DNA from: Devosia nitrariae
GTDB lineage: Bacteria > Pseudomonadota > Alphaproteobacteria > Rhizobiales > Devosiaceae
DNA: 64,000 bases
Direction of reading: 5' to 3'
Assembly: GCF_030160115.1 (NCBI RefSeq)
Contig: NZ_BSNS01000011.1
Coordinates: 186,001 to 250,000, forward strand
The position numbers were made by a program, and so were the translations under genes. Numbering within the stretch: the first letter of the stretch is position 1; every line of letters begins with the position of its first letter. Below the pieces are notes generated by a model. It did no database searches and was not told the DNA's origin. It saw only the letters and a program-made list of their open reading frames with translations. Below, in pieces: positions 46,228 through 55,545 of the stretch.

Positions 46228-46240
46228 AAAGGAGACTCCC
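46228..46240 (+). promoter_or_regulatory. Strong ribosome site of the leader peptide
   Basis: AAAGGAG at 46228-46234 with 6-bp spacing to ATG 46241. The start codon sits at the centre of the 12-bp palindrome CTCCCATGGGAG (46236-46247), whose CTCC half could also pair with the GGAG. Confidence 0.7.
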
Positions 46241-46309
46241 ATGGGAGACATCGCGATCAATCTGACTAACCCCGCCGCCCGCCATCCGCTGGACCGACTC
46301 CGAACCTGA
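46241..46309 (+). CDS. 22-residue leader peptide with R-L-R arrest-type motif
   Basis: ATG 46241 to TGA 46307-46309. The peptide begins MGDIAINLTNP and ends HPLDRLRT-stop. Arg19-Leu20-Arg21 (CGA CTC CGA, 46295-46303) is the Arg/Lys-X-Arg/Lys motif at which macrolide-bound ribosomes stall, as in the ErmDL leader. The TGA is inside the 5' arm of the hairpin that follows. A ribosome paused with Leu20 in the P site would cover that arm. It lies 80 bp before the second ABC exporter. The reading frame and ribosome site are visible; the role is inferred. Confidence 0.6.
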   Translation: MGDIAINLTNPAARHPLDRLRT

Positions 46310-46341
46310 TCCCGACCATCCACGATCAGGCGCGGCTTTTT
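46300..46341 (+). terminator. Terminator-like hairpin (candidate attenuator)
   Basis: 5' arm CCG-AA-CCTGATC (46300-46311), loop of 12, 3' arm GATCAGG-CG-CGG (46324-46335), then C and TTTTT (46337-46341). The stem is 7 bp, a 2x2 internal loop and 3 bp. It follows directly on the leader codons. A second hairpin, CGCGAG-TCTT-CTCGCG, lies at about 46351-46366. The 46037-46227 stretch upstream holds no gene that I can support and probably contains the promoter. Confidence 0.6.
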
Positions 46342-46388
46342 GTAAGCGCGTCGCGAGTCTTCTCGCGCGCAAGCAACGAGCAACAACA

Positions 46389-48248
46389 ATGTTCAACCGC
46401 GTCACGTCGTTTTTCGACCATCTCTACTCGCCCACCGCGCTCGCCGAAAACCGGCAGCCGCCCCTGGGCCTCAAAGCCTTCTTCATCTACTTCCTCGATC
46501 AGTTCCGCGCCGTCTTTATCGTGCGCTTCCTGCTGGTCGCCATCGGTTCGGTAGCCGATGCGATGATGCCGATCTTCGTCGGGCTCATCGTGGGCATGCT
46601 GTCCTCGACGCCGCCGGGCGAGATATTCTCGACCCACTGGCCGATCTTCCTGGTGATGATCGGCGTCGTGGTGGTCGTGCGTCCCACGGCCTTCTTCCTC
46701 GATACGCTGGTGCGCAACCACGCCATCATCCCCAACCTCGTCAACATCGTTCGTTGGCAGAGCCACTGGCACGTCATCCGCCAGAGCTGGACGTTCTTTC
46801 AGAACGATTTCGCCGGCCGCATCGCCAACAAGATCATGCAGGCGGGCGAATCCATCGAGACGGCGGTGAACCTGGCCATAGACGCGGCCTGGTACGCGCT
46901 TGTCTTCCTGGTGGTGGCTGTCATCGTGATGGCCGGTATGGACCCGATGCTGCTGGTACCGATGGCGGCATGGGGACTGCTCTATGCCGTGCTTTTCGTC
47001 ATCACCATGCCGCTGATCGCCCGCTATTCCGAGGAGCTCTCGGAGGCCAAGTCGGTCATGACCGGACGGATCGTCGACAGCTATACCAACATCCAGACCT
47101 TGAAGACGTTCTCCACCGACGGCCACGAAGACGCCTATGTCGCCGAGTCGGTAACCGAACACACGGTTCAGTTCCGCAGGCTCATGAGGGTCTTCACCTT
47201 TATGTGGTCGACACTCTTCGTGCTGAACGCCGGGCTCGTCGTCTCCATCACCTGGATTGCGCTCGCCGCCTGGAACGCCGGCCAGTTGAGCACGGCGGCG
47301 GTCGCGACCGCCGTACCTTTCGTCCTGCAGATCATGAACATGTCCGGCTGGATCCTCGAGATCGGCTCGAGCATCTTCCGCCAGATCGGCAACGTCAGGG
47401 ACTCGATGGAGACGATCGCCCAGCCGCTGACCATGGTCGACAAGACCGACGCCCAGCCGCTGGTGGTCGACAAGGGAGAGCTCGTCTACGACAAGGTCTC
47501 TTTCAACTACTGGCGCGGCAAGGCCGGCAGCGTCATCGACGGGTTCAGCCTTAAGGTTGAAGCCGGCGAGAAGATCGGCCTCGTCGGACGCTCGGGCTCG
47601 GGCAAATCGACGCTGGTCAACCTGGCCCTGCGCATGTTCGACGTGCAGGCCGGATCGATCCGTATCGACGGCGAGGACGTGCGGGAGGTGACGCAGGAGA
47701 GCCTCAGGCAGGCCATCGGCCTCGTCAGCCAGGACACCTCGCTCCTGCATCGCTCGGTCCGCGAGAACATCAAGTACGGGCGCCAGTCCGCAACCGACGA
47801 GGAGATGGTCCGCGCTGCCGAGCAGGCGAATGTCCACGATGTCATCACTGGCCTCGCCGACCCCAAGGGTCGCACCGGCTACGATGCGCATGTGGGCGAG
47901 CGGGGGGTCAAGCTCTCGGGCGGTCAGCGGCAACGCGTCGCCATCGCCCGGGTGCTCCTCAAGAACGCGCCGATCCTGGTCCTCGACGAAGCCACTTCCG
48001 CCCTCGACAGCGAGGTGGAGGCGGCCATCCAGGAGCAACTGCAGACCCTGATGCAGGGCAAGACGGTGATCGCCATCGCCCACCGCTTGTCGACCATTGC
48101 CGCCATGGACCGCCTGGTGGTGCTGGAAAAGGGCCGCATCGTCGAGGAGGGCACCCACGCCCAGCTCCTCGCCTCGGGCGGCCACTATGCCCAGCTTTGG
48201 GAACGCCAGTCGGGCGGCTTCCTCGACCTGGAGGTCGCGGCGCAATAA
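46389..48248 (+). CDS. ABC exporter, paralogue 2
   Basis: 619 residues with the same architecture as its neighbours: six membrane helices, then ATPase with Walker A GRSGSGKS (about 400), LSGGQRQRVAIAR, ILVLDEATSALD and IAHRLSTIAAMDRL. The transmembrane domain differs clearly (N-terminus MFNRVTSFFDHLYSP), while the ATPase domain is nearly the same, indicating old tandem duplication with divergent substrate pockets. It is preceded by the leader peptide and attenuator-like hairpin, so induction by ribosome-targeting compounds is plausible. Confidence 0.92.
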   Translation: MFNRVTSFFDHLYSPTALAENRQPPLGLKAFFIYFLDQFRAVFIVRFLLVAIGSVADAMMPIFVGLIVGMLSSTPPGEIFSTHWPIFLVMIGVVVVVRPTAFFLDTLVRNHAIIPNLVNIVRWQSHWHVIRQSWTFFQNDFAGRIANKIMQAGESIETAVNLAIDAAWYALVFLVVAVIVMAGMDPMLLVPMAAWGLLYAVLFVITMPLIARYSEELSEAKSVMTGRIVDSYTNIQTLKTFSTDGHEDAYVAESVTEHTVQFRRLMRVFTFMWSTLFVLNAGLVVSITWIALAAWNAGQLSTAAVATAVPFVLQIMNMSGWILEIGSSIFRQIGNVRDSMETIAQPLTMVDKTDAQPLVVDKGELVYDKVSFNYWRGKAGSVIDGFSLKVEAGEKIGLVGRSGSGKSTLVNLALRMFDVQAGSIRIDGEDVREVTQESLRQAIGLVSQDTSLLHRSVRENIKYGRQSATDEEMVRAAEQANVHDVITGLADPKGRTGYDAHVGERGVKLSGGQRQRVAIARVLLKNAPILVLDEATSALDSEVEAAIQEQLQTLMQGKTVIAIAHRLSTIAAMDRLVVLEKGRIVEEGTHAQLLASGGHYAQLWERQSGGFLDLEVAAQ

Positions 48249-48252
48249 GCAA

Positions 48253-48279
48253 GGAGGCGGGCGACGAGTCCGCCCCCTC
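48253..48279 (+). terminator. Possible hairpin after second ABC gene
   Basis: GGAGGCGG, loop GCGACGAGT, CCGCC with CCTC, 5 bp after the stop, then GATTTCACGCTTTT. The stem is moderate and the T run delayed, so read-through into the third ABC gene is likely. Confidence 0.35.
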
Positions 48280-48354
48280 GATTTCACGCTTTTGCCCGCC
48301 AAGACTGGACCCGCTGCACGCCCGGCGCGACAGTGTGCGGACAAGGAATCGCCA

Positions 48355-50229
48355 ATGACCCTCATCGACCGCATCAACAGCCTTTTCGAGGCCTGGATCG
48401 ATCCCTTCGGCAAGACAGGCGACCTCAAGCCTCCCAAGGAGCCGCTCGCCTATTTCTGGCACTATATCGGCCAGGCCAAACTCCCGTTTCTGGCCATGCT
48501 TGCCCTCGGCGGGATCGTTGCGCTGATCGAGGCGGGGCTCTTCTATTTCGTCGGCCGACTCGTCGATCTGCTCGATAGTTCCGCGCGGGCCGAGGGCTGG
48601 TCAGGGCTGATGGCCGCGCATGGGAGGGAACTCCTCTTCATGCTGGCAACGGTCGTCATCTTCCGCTTTGTCTTTGCCTGGGCGGCAGCCCTGGTCGAGG
48701 AACAGACGGTCAATATGGGTTTTTATAACCTCGTGCGCTGGCAGTCCTACGCCCATGTCGCGCGGCAGAGCCTCTCCTTCTTCCAGAACGATTTTGCCGG
48801 CTCCATCGCCCAGAAGGTCTGGCAGAGCGGCGGCGCCATCGGCGATTTCGTCGTCGGCATCGTGCAGGTCGTCTGGTTCATGGCGGTCTACACACTCACC
48901 ACCCTCATCCTCGTCGCCCAGCTCGACTGGCGCCTGGCGGGGCTGGTTGCGCTCTGGGTGGTGCTGTTCTTTGCGCTCGCCCGCTACTACGTGCCGCGCA
49001 TGCGTGGCTATTCGGCCGCCGCGGCCGAGAATGCCTCGGCGCTGTCGGGCCGCATCGTCGACAGCTACTCCAACATCCTGACGCTCAAGCTCTTCGGCAC
49101 CGCCGACACCGACGACCGCTATGTGCGCGCCGGCTTCGACCGCTTCATGGATGCCATGCGCAAGATGACGCGCACCGTCACCTCGCTCCGCTCGGCGATG
49201 ACCCTGCTCTCGGGCGTGATGATCGCCGCCATAGCGGCGCTGTCGGTTCACCTCTGGACCCTGGACATCGTCTCGGTCGGCGGCGTCGCCTTTACCCTCG
49301 GGCTCCTCTTGCGCCTCAACATGCTGCTTGGCCGCATGATGAACCAGCTCAACTCCCTCATGCGCAATTTCGGCGTTGCCCAGAACGCAGCCGAGCTGAT
49401 CTCCCAGCCCTTGCATCTGGTCGATGCCCCCGACGCCGTGCCGCTTACCGTTTCGAAGGGCGAGATCCGCTTCGAGAACGTCTCGTTCCACTACGGGCGT
49501 GAAAGCGGCGTCATCGACAACCTCGACTTCACCATCGCATCCGGGGAGCGCGTCGGCATCGTCGGCCGCTCGGGCGCCGGCAAGTCGACCCTCGTCAGCC
49601 TGCTGCTGCGCTTTTATGAACTCGAAGGCGGCCGCATCCTGATCGACGGGCAGGACATCGCCCGAGTCACCCAGGAGAGCCTGCGCACCAATATCGGCGT
49701 CGTGACCCAGGATACCGCGCTGCTCCACCGGTCGGTGCGCGCCAACCTCACCTATGGCCGGCAGGATGCAAGCGAAGAGGAGATCACCAGCGCCGCCGAG
49801 CTTGCCGAGGCGCACGAGTTCATTGCTGATCTCGTCGATTTCCGCGGCCGCACCGGCTACGACGCCCATGTGGGTGAGCGTGGCGTCAAACTGTCCGGCG
49901 GACAGCGCCAGCGCGTCGCCATCGCCCGCGTGCTGTTGAAGAACGCCCCGATCCTGGTACTCGACGAGGCGACGTCCGCCCTCGATAGCGAGGTGGAGGC
50001 TGCGATCCAAAGCCAGCTGCAGACCCTGATGGCCGGGAAGACCGTGCTGGCCATCGCCCATCGATTGTCGACCATCGCCGCCATGGACCGGCTGATCATC
50101 CTCGACAAGGGCCGCATCATCGAGGAAGGGACCCACGCCGAGCTGCTGAAGCTCGGCGGGCACTATGCTCACCTCTGGGAACGCCAGTCCGGCGGCTTCC
50201 TCGATCCCGAGTCGGCCGCCGCACAGTAA
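48355..50229 (+). CDS. ABC exporter, paralogue 3
   Basis: 624 residues from ATG 48355 (MTLIDRINSLFEAW; AAGGA upstream). It has six membrane segments and a complete ATPase domain (GRSGAGKS, LSGGQRQRVAIAR, ILVLDEATSALD, IAHRLSTIAAMDRL). The N-terminus FEAWIDPFGKTGDLKPPKEP resembles that of paralogue 1 (FENRLDPYPPAEPVEPPRG). It lies 106 bp after paralogue 2 and may be co-transcribed. Export substrate unknown. A GC hairpin (50231-50256) and repeat R2 follow. Confidence 0.92.
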   Translation: MTLIDRINSLFEAWIDPFGKTGDLKPPKEPLAYFWHYIGQAKLPFLAMLALGGIVALIEAGLFYFVGRLVDLLDSSARAEGWSGLMAAHGRELLFMLATVVIFRFVFAWAAALVEEQTVNMGFYNLVRWQSYAHVARQSLSFFQNDFAGSIAQKVWQSGGAIGDFVVGIVQVVWFMAVYTLTTLILVAQLDWRLAGLVALWVVLFFALARYYVPRMRGYSAAAAENASALSGRIVDSYSNILTLKLFGTADTDDRYVRAGFDRFMDAMRKMTRTVTSLRSAMTLLSGVMIAAIAALSVHLWTLDIVSVGGVAFTLGLLLRLNMLLGRMMNQLNSLMRNFGVAQNAAELISQPLHLVDAPDAVPLTVSKGEIRFENVSFHYGRESGVIDNLDFTIASGERVGIVGRSGAGKSTLVSLLLRFYELEGGRILIDGQDIARVTQESLRTNIGVVTQDTALLHRSVRANLTYGRQDASEEEITSAAELAEAHEFIADLVDFRGRTGYDAHVGERGVKLSGGQRQRVAIARVLLKNAPILVLDEATSALDSEVEAAIQSQLQTLMAGKTVLAIAHRLSTIAAMDRLIILDKGRIIEEGTHAELLKLGGHYAHLWERQSGGFLDPESAAAQ

Positions 50230-50230
50230 A

Positions 50231-50256
50231 GCGGCGCAGCCGACCGGCCGCGCCGC
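50231..50256 (+). terminator. GC-rich hairpin after third ABC gene
   Basis: GCGGCGCAGCC and GGCCGCGCCGCC form an imperfect stem right after the ABC stop. The following T content is low, so termination strength is uncertain. Confidence 0.45.
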
Positions 50257-50258
50257 CT

Positions 50259-50368
50259 CTAGAGTGCTTTCAGCAAAAGTGGACACCACTTTTGCGGTTC
50301 GAAAGCGCGACAATCCAATAATTTAGAGCTCCCGTTCTGATTCATTCAGAACGGAAAATGCTCTCTAG
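50259..50368. repeat. Dispersed repeat family R2, copy 1
   Basis: The unit runs from CTAGAGTGCTTTCAGCAAAA through GTGGACACCACTTTTGCGG, AAAGCGCGACAAT and TTTAGAGCTCCCGTTCTGA to TTCAGAACGG...GCTCTCTAG. Inner hairpins are AAAAGTGGACACCACTTTT and CCGTTCTGATTCATTCAGAACGG. This unit type is frequent in Rhizobiales. It occupies the gap between the convergent ABC and YCII genes and touches the YCII stop codon. Confidence 0.88.
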
Positions 50369-50686
50369 TCATGTGTCCATCAGTTCGGCCACTTCGATCG
50401 TGCCGTCCACGTGCGGAGGCCGGATCTGCGGGCAGTCCTTGGCGATGACGATTGCCGCTTCGATGTCGTCGGCCTCGATGACGCTGTAGCCGGTGACGGG
50501 GTTGGACCCGCCGTCTTGAAGCACCCTGCCGCCGGCTCCGACGGTTCTTGAGGCTTCAAGTGGCCCGCCACGGTCGATGGCCTTGTCGCCGAGGCCGTCC
50601 ATCCATGTCTTCCATGCAGCGTCCAAGCCCTGCGCCTCTTCCGGTGGAAAGTCGCCGCCGTGATAGGCGAGGAGATATTTCGGCAT
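50369..50686 (-). CDS. YCII-related (YciI-like) protein, copy 2
   Basis: 105 residues from ATG 50686 (MPKYLLAYHGG), preceded by GGGAGA. It has a dimeric ferredoxin-like fold of the YCII/DGPF type (NPVTGYSVIEADDIEAAI). It is a paralogue of the next gene and lies in an operon headed by an ArsR-SRPBCC fusion. Such small proteins accompany sigma factors or regulators. The catalytic role is unproven. Confidence 0.85.
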   Translation of the reverse strand: MPKYLLAYHGGDFPPEEAQGLDAAWKTWMDGLGDKAIDRGGPLEASRTVGAGGRVLQDGGSNPVTGYSVIEADDIEAAIVIAKDCPQIRPPHVDGTIEVAELMDT

Positions 50687-50796
50687 TTGCGGTCTCCCTG
50701 GTTGATGATCGCGCTCCTGGTCGAACGCCGGGACGCGCAATCGACAAAACCGGGATCTCCGAAGCAGGGCAGGGTGAGTGTCGCCCTCCCCGCGCC

Positions 50797-51111
50797 CTAC
50801 ATCTCGAGCGCTTCGCCCACCTGGATTGAGCCACCGTTCTCGAAGATCGGGCAGCCCTTGGCCATGGCGACCGCCGCATCGAGATCGGACGCCTCGACGA
50901 GACTGTAGCCGGTGACCGGATTGACGCCGCCGCCGTCGCTGACCGAACCATTGCCGTTGATGGTCCTGGACATGCCGATAGGATTGCCGATGTCGACGAC
51001 GGCCGGCCCAAGGCCTTCGAACCATTTGTTCCCTGCGGCCATGATCCTTTCGCCCTCTTCCGGCGTCTCCGGCGTTCCGCCGCCGTGGTACCCGAACAGA
51101 TATTTCGGCAT
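50797..51111 (-). CDS. YCII-related (YciI-like) protein, copy 1
   Basis: 104 residues from ATG 51111 (MPKYLFGYHGGG), preceded by AGGGAGA. It shares NPVTGYSLVEASDLDAAVAM and the YHGG start with the downstream copy, so the pair arose by tandem duplication. It follows the ArsR-SRPBCC gene by 32 bp on the same strand. Confidence 0.85.
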   Translation of the reverse strand: MPKYLFGYHGGGTPETPEEGERIMAAGNKWFEGLGPAVVDIGNPIGMSRTINGNGSVSDGGGVNPVTGYSLVEASDLDAAVAMAKGCPIFENGGSIQVGEALEM

Positions 51112-51143
51112 TCTCAGTCTCCCTGTCGCTGGTGAAACCGCAG

Positions 51144-51896
51144 TCACATCGACTGCGGATAGGTGATGGGGACGCCTGTCTCGAGCAGGCTCTTGAGCGA
51201 GGAGGCGATCTGCGACCAGCCGGTCGCGACACCCTTGGCGGTCTTGTCGACGTCGTGGTGGGTGATGGTGAACTTGACCACCTCGCCCATGGGTTCGATG
51301 TCGAACGTTACCCGCGTCGGCTCCGCCTCCTCCCAGATTGGAATGAAGGTCGAGACGATCTTCTTCATGGGGTCGACCTCGATCACCTCTCCGTCGAGCA
51401 TCAGCGTGCCGTCAGGCTTGTAGTATTGGAACGGGCCACCGGGCGTGAGGTCGCTTTTGAGGTTGGTGCCGAAATAGTAGAGCGACGTCGTTTGCGGGTT
51501 GGTCAGCGCCTCCCAGAGTTTTTCCGGCGTCGTCTTGATGAAGGTCTCGAGCACGAAGGTCGGGCGTTCTCTCATCGGTTTGGGTCCTTCCAGAACGTTT
51601 TTCAAGTCCATGGCGAAGCGCGCCAGCGGCTTCGCGTAAGGGGCGATCCATCGGTCCGCGACCTCCTGGATGGGCGCCGCGTTGAGGTAGTGGTACTTGA
51701 AGCGGCCTGCCTTGCGCGTGATCACGAGGTTGGCGTCCTCGAGCACAGCCAGGTGCTTCATTACCCCAAAACGCGTCATCCCAAGCCCCGCTTCGAGCTC
51801 GGTCAAGGTCTGTCCGTCCCGCTTGCGCAGCGAGTCCAGCAAAGCCCGACGGGTCGGGTCACTGAGCGCCTTGAAGATCGCATCCACAGGAGACAC
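51144..51896 (-). CDS. ArsR-type HTH fused to SRPBCC (AHSA1) domain
   Basis: 250 residues. The N-terminal ArsR winged helix (1-90; IFKALSDPTRRALLDSLRKRDGQTL, TRFGVMKHLAVLEDANLV) is joined to a START-like SRPBCC/AHSA1 domain (about 108-245; VLETFIKTTPEKLWEALTNP), a ligand pocket for a hydrophobic molecule. The fusion suggests a regulator with its own sensor. GTG 51896 or GTG 51887 can be the start. The operator/promoter just upstream implies autoregulation. It heads the YCII operon. Confidence 0.88.
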   Translation of the reverse strand: MSPVDAIFKALSDPTRRALLDSLRKRDGQTLTELEAGLGMTRFGVMKHLAVLEDANLVITRKAGRFKYHYLNAAPIQEVADRWIAPYAKPLARFAMDLKNVLEGPKPMRERPTFVLETFIKTTPEKLWEALTNPQTTSLYYFGTNLKSDLTPGGPFQYYKPDGTLMLDGEVIEVDPMKKIVSTFIPIWEEAEPTRVTFDIEPMGEVVKFTITHHDVDKTAKGVATGWSQIASSLKSLLETGVPITYPQSM

Positions 51897-51924
51897 GATA
51901 GGTGACTAAATGGTCACATGTCAA
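51895..51924 (-). promoter_or_regulatory. Promoter with embedded ArsR-type dyad
   Basis: On the minus strand, TTGACA (51919-51924) is followed by an 18-bp spacer and TATCGT (51895-51900). The spacer holds the dyad GTGAC-N6-GTCAC (51902-51917). The -10 touches the GTG 51896, which would make the transcript leaderless with start at GTG 51887. Confidence 0.55.
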
Positions 51925-52012
51925 GCGGCAAACTCAATCAACCCTGCGCAGCGGTCGAGTTGGAGGACCGCTCGCCGCGCACCGACGCGAGGCTACAGGG
52001 GATAGATGCGCG

Positions 52013-52498
52013 TCAGAGCCAGCGCCGCGTACGCGCCAGCAAGGCCTGGTACTCGGCCCCGAACTTGCGGGAAAGATAAGCCTCCTCGCGGGCGACGATC
52101 ATCCGGTCGAGCACCAGCCACAGGACCGGCGTCAGGATCGCGCCCCATTCGAGCGAGAAGACGAGGCTGAGGCCCAGCAGCACGATCACCATGCCCAGGT
52201 ACATGGGATTGCGCGTGTAACGGTAGGGACCGCTTGTGACCACCTTGAGTGTCGGCTGCGTCGGTATGACATTGGTGCCCTCGCGCTCGAACAGCGCGCG
52301 GGCGCTCCAGGCCAGCCAGAAGCCGCCGGCGGTCAGCACCAGGCCCGCCAGGACCTGCAGATTGAACCCGACCGGCGGGCTGAGAAAGCGCAGCGGCGTC
52401 CAGTCCAGCACGATCGCCACCGCCACGGCACCGAGCAAAAGCACCGGCGGCAGTACCGGCAGTTGCGGGTTGTCCGTTTCGCTCGTCGTTTCGTTCAT
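52013..52498 (-). CDS. Isoprenylcysteine carboxyl methyltransferase-family membrane protein
   Basis: 161 residues with four membrane segments and the C-terminal methyltransferase signature TSGPYRYTRNPMYLGMVIV and REEAYLSRKFGAEYQALLARTRRWL, which binds S-adenosylmethionine in the ICMT/PEMT fold. In bacteria these probably methylate lipids or small thiols. Prenylated proteins are not expected. It stands alone between the ArsR operon and the mannosidase. Confidence 0.88.
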   Translation of the reverse strand: MNETTSETDNPQLPVLPPVLLLGAVAVAIVLDWTPLRFLSPPVGFNLQVLAGLVLTAGGFWLAWSARALFEREGTNVIPTQPTLKVVTSGPYRYTRNPMYLGMVIVLLGLSLVFSLEWGAILTPVLWLVLDRMIVAREEAYLSRKFGAEYQALLARTRRWL

Positions 52499-52735
52499 GA
52501 TCTCCTCCCTTGTCCCAATGCAGTTGATTTGGGGTGCCCGCGCGTCGCACGCAAGCTGCGGGTGCCCGCCGGCATGGGAGAGGGGCCCATTGGCTTTCCG
52601 ATGGACTCCTTCTAGAAAGACTCAAAGCGCCGGTGAAATCGATTGCATGGACCTTCGGCTCCGCGATCGGCCGGACGCGGACAGCCACAGCCCCTTGCCG
52701 GCATTACCCTCCAGCCGGCGCCCCGGAGGAGACTC

Positions 52736-55240
52736 ATGACCTATTCCGCGCTCGACCTGAGCGGCACCTTCGACCTATCGTCGCCCGAAAAGGACGTGCG
52801 GACATCCATTGCGCTCCCCGGCGACGTGCACACCGCCCTGCTTGCCGCCGAGATCATTCCCGATCCCTATTTCGGTGAAAACGAGAAGGCGGTGATGTGG
52901 GTCAACCGCACACCCTGGACCGTCGAGCGCAGCTTCACCGCTTCGGCCGCCGACATCGACGCCTATCTGACGCTGACTCTTTCCGAGATCGACTGCATCG
53001 CCACCGTCCGTCTCAATGGCGAGGCGATCCTCGACGCCGACAACGCCTTCGTGCGGTACGATATCGACGTCACCGGCAAGGTGCGCGAGGGCGAGAACCA
53101 CCTGAAAATCGAGTTCGCCGTCACCCGCGATATCGCCAGGGCGCGCGCCGAGGCGCATCCGTTCCCCATCCCCTTCACCAAGAACTACCAGACCAACGGG
53201 CTCGAAGGCGTGCACATGAACTTCGTGCGCAAGGCCGCCTGCCACGCCGGCTGGGATTGGGGCATCTGCCTGATGCCGACGGGCGTCTATGGCACCATGA
53301 GCCTACGCAAATCCCGTCTCGCCCGGCAGGAGAGCGTCGAGGTCGCGCAGGCTCACGGCAAGAATTCGGTCGAATTGACCATCAAGACCCGTCTCTTCGC
53401 CTTCGCACATGGCGAGGTGGAGCTTCAGCATGAGATCGACGGCCAGACGATCACCGACAAGGTGGTGGTCACCAAGGGTGAGAACGTCTTTACCCATAAC
53501 GTCACCATCGGGGAGCCGCGGCTCTGGTGGCCGGCTGGGCAGGGTGAACAGCCGCTTTATGAGCTGGTGACCAGCCTCGAGGGCGAAGTCACCCGCCGCA
53601 AGATCGGTCTGCGCAAGCTCGAATGGGTGGTGGAGCCCGACGAGATCGACCACACGTTCAAATGCCGCATCAATGGGCGCGACATCACCATGATGGGCGC
53701 CAACTGGATCCCCGCCGACGCAATCCCATCGCGCATCACGCCCGCCGTCGTGCGCGACCTGCTGGAAAGCGCCAAGGCCGCCAACATGAACATGCTGCGC
53801 ATCTGGGGCGGCGGCCAATACGAGCCCGACTTCTTCTACGAACTCTGCGACGAGCTCGGCCTCCTTCTCTGGCACGATTTCATGTTCGCCTGCATGAGCT
53901 ACCCGTCGGACCGCAAGTTCCTGGACAGCGTGCGCAATGAGATCACCCAGCAGGTCCGCCGTCTCTCCCACCACGCCTCGATCGCCCTTTGGTGCGGCGA
54001 CAACGAGGTGATCGGCTCGCTCTCCTGGTATCCCGAGACCCGCGCCGCCCCCGAGCGCTACGTTGCCAACTACGACCGGCTCAACAGCATGCTCGGCAAC
54101 ATCGTCGAGGACGAGGATCCGGACCGCCGCTTCTGGCCGTCCTCGCCCTCGATGGGTTACCTCGATTTCTCCGATGGCTGGCATGCCGACACACGCGGCG
54201 ACACCCACTATTGGGACGTCTGGCACTCGGCCAAGTCCTTCGAGGCCTACCGCACGGTCAATCCGCGCTTTGCCTCCGAGTTCGGCTTCCAGTCCTTCAC
54301 CTCGATGAACATCGTCGAGACCTTCGCCGAAGAAAAGGACCGCAACCCGTCCTCGCCGGTGATGGAGAATCATCAGCGGAACGACGGCGGCAACGCCCGT
54401 ATCCTGGAGACCATGTGCCGCTACTTCCGGTTCCCGAAGAACTTCGAGCAGATGGTGTTCCTCTCCCAGGTGCAACAGGGTCTCGCCATCAAGACCGCCA
54501 TCGAGCACTGGCGCTCGACCAAGCCGCGCTGCATGGGCACGCTTTTCTGGCAGATCAACGACATCTGGCCCGTCGCCAGCTGGTCGAGCCTCGACTATGG
54601 CGGTCAGTGGAAGCTGCTGCACTACATGGCCAAGCGCTTCTATCTGCCCGTCAACGTCGTTGCCGTGCCGCGTGAGGCCGAGGTGCGCACCAACTCGCGC
54701 GGACTAGCCGTTGAGTCTATGCCGACGGAGATAGTTCTCAAAGCCGTCAACGACACCGCTGAAAAACAAGAAATCTACCTCGAGGTGCAGGCGGTCAGGA
54801 TCGGCGGCGGCGCGCGCACGCTCTTCGAGGGCAAGGCCAAGATCGGCCCGGATGCCGCCAAGGAGGTCGAGGCGATCAAGGCCAGGAAGCTCGAAGCCGA
54901 CGAGTTCCTCTTCTTCTCCTGGACCGATGAGGACGGCAATCTACTTGGGGAGAATGACTACTTCCCCAAGCCCTACAAGGCCTATGAGCTCGCTCGCCCG
55001 ACGATCACCACCGCGTGGTCGCAGGTTGGCGAGACGCCTGTGCTGACGCTCGAGACCGACAAACCCGCGCTCTTCGTCACCGCCACTGTCGACGTGCCGG
55101 GCTATTTCTCCGACAATGCGGTCACACTTTTGCCCGGCCGCAAGACCGTTCTCACCTTCACCCCGCGCCTCGGCACCAGGGTGTCGGCGGACGAGCTGGC
55201 CAGGAGCCTCAAAGTTTCTGGGCTGTCGCAGACGTTCTGA
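52736..55240 (+). CDS. GH2 beta-mannosidase
   Basis: 834 residues from ATG 52736, preceded by GGAGGA. The N-terminal jelly-roll domain is GH2 sugar-binding (about 1-190), followed by the immunoglobulin-like domain and the catalytic barrel (about 300-600). The acid/base Glu424 is in WCGDNEVIG and the nucleophile Glu515 in ASEFGFQSF, both fitting beta-mannosidase. No signal peptide is seen, so it is cytosolic and would act on imported manno-oligosaccharides. No transporter or other glycosidase is adjacent. Confidence 0.92.
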   Translation: MTYSALDLSGTFDLSSPEKDVRTSIALPGDVHTALLAAEIIPDPYFGENEKAVMWVNRTPWTVERSFTASAADIDAYLTLTLSEIDCIATVRLNGEAILDADNAFVRYDIDVTGKVREGENHLKIEFAVTRDIARARAEAHPFPIPFTKNYQTNGLEGVHMNFVRKAACHAGWDWGICLMPTGVYGTMSLRKSRLARQESVEVAQAHGKNSVELTIKTRLFAFAHGEVELQHEIDGQTITDKVVVTKGENVFTHNVTIGEPRLWWPAGQGEQPLYELVTSLEGEVTRRKIGLRKLEWVVEPDEIDHTFKCRINGRDITMMGANWIPADAIPSRITPAVVRDLLESAKAANMNMLRIWGGGQYEPDFFYELCDELGLLLWHDFMFACMSYPSDRKFLDSVRNEITQQVRRLSHHASIALWCGDNEVIGSLSWYPETRAAPERYVANYDRLNSMLGNIVEDEDPDRRFWPSSPSMGYLDFSDGWHADTRGDTHYWDVWHSAKSFEAYRTVNPRFASEFGFQSFTSMNIVETFAEEKDRNPSSPVMENHQRNDGGNARILETMCRYFRFPKNFEQMVFLSQVQQGLAIKTAIEHWRSTKPRCMGTLFWQINDIWPVASWSSLDYGGQWKLLHYMAKRFYLPVNVVAVPREAEVRTNSRGLAVESMPTEIVLKAVNDTAEKQEIYLEVQAVRIGGGARTLFEGKAKIGPDAAKEVEAIKARKLEADEFLFFSWTDEDGNLLGENDYFPKPYKAYELARPTITTAWSQVGETPVLTLETDKPALFVTATVDVPGYFSDNAVTLLPGRKTVLTFTPRLGTRVSADELARSLKVSGLSQTF

Positions 55241-55280
55241 TTGGCACCAATAGATGACTACTAGCCTTGCGGCTCCTGCC

Positions 55281-55429
55281 TCTCCCCCCTTGTGGGGAGG
55301 GATTAAGGGTCGGGGTGACTCTCGGCGGGAACCGCGGCATCGAATTTGCCGCGGCACACCCCCACCCAGCTTCGCTAGGTGCCTTGCTGCCCCAAGCTGC
55401 GCTGCCCTCCCCACACGGGGGAGGGAGAC
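55281..55429. repeat. Repeat family R3, copy 3
   Basis: Outer arms TCTCCCCCCTTGTGGGGAGG and CCTCCCCACACGGGGGAGGG frame an interior with GGTCGGGGTGA and CACCCCCACCC and a GCGGC...GCCGC pair. It fills most of the 305-bp gap between the mannosidase and EamA genes. Nothing else is seen there. Confidence 0.78.
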
Positions 55430-55545
55430 GCACGCACCGTGCACTCTGCATTGTCTGGCCGGTAGTGCCGCCTTGACTTCCCCGCCATGATCCCCGAAGC
55501 CTAGCCCAAGCGCTGCATTTTCCTCGCGCGCATCGGAATAACCCA

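Noticed and set aside
48335..48358. Seven-codon GTG frame with R-T-R and R-N-R overlapping the third ABC start
   Set aside because: No ribosome site, non-ATG start, no hairpin at its end. Arg-X-Arg is common by chance in GC-rich DNA.
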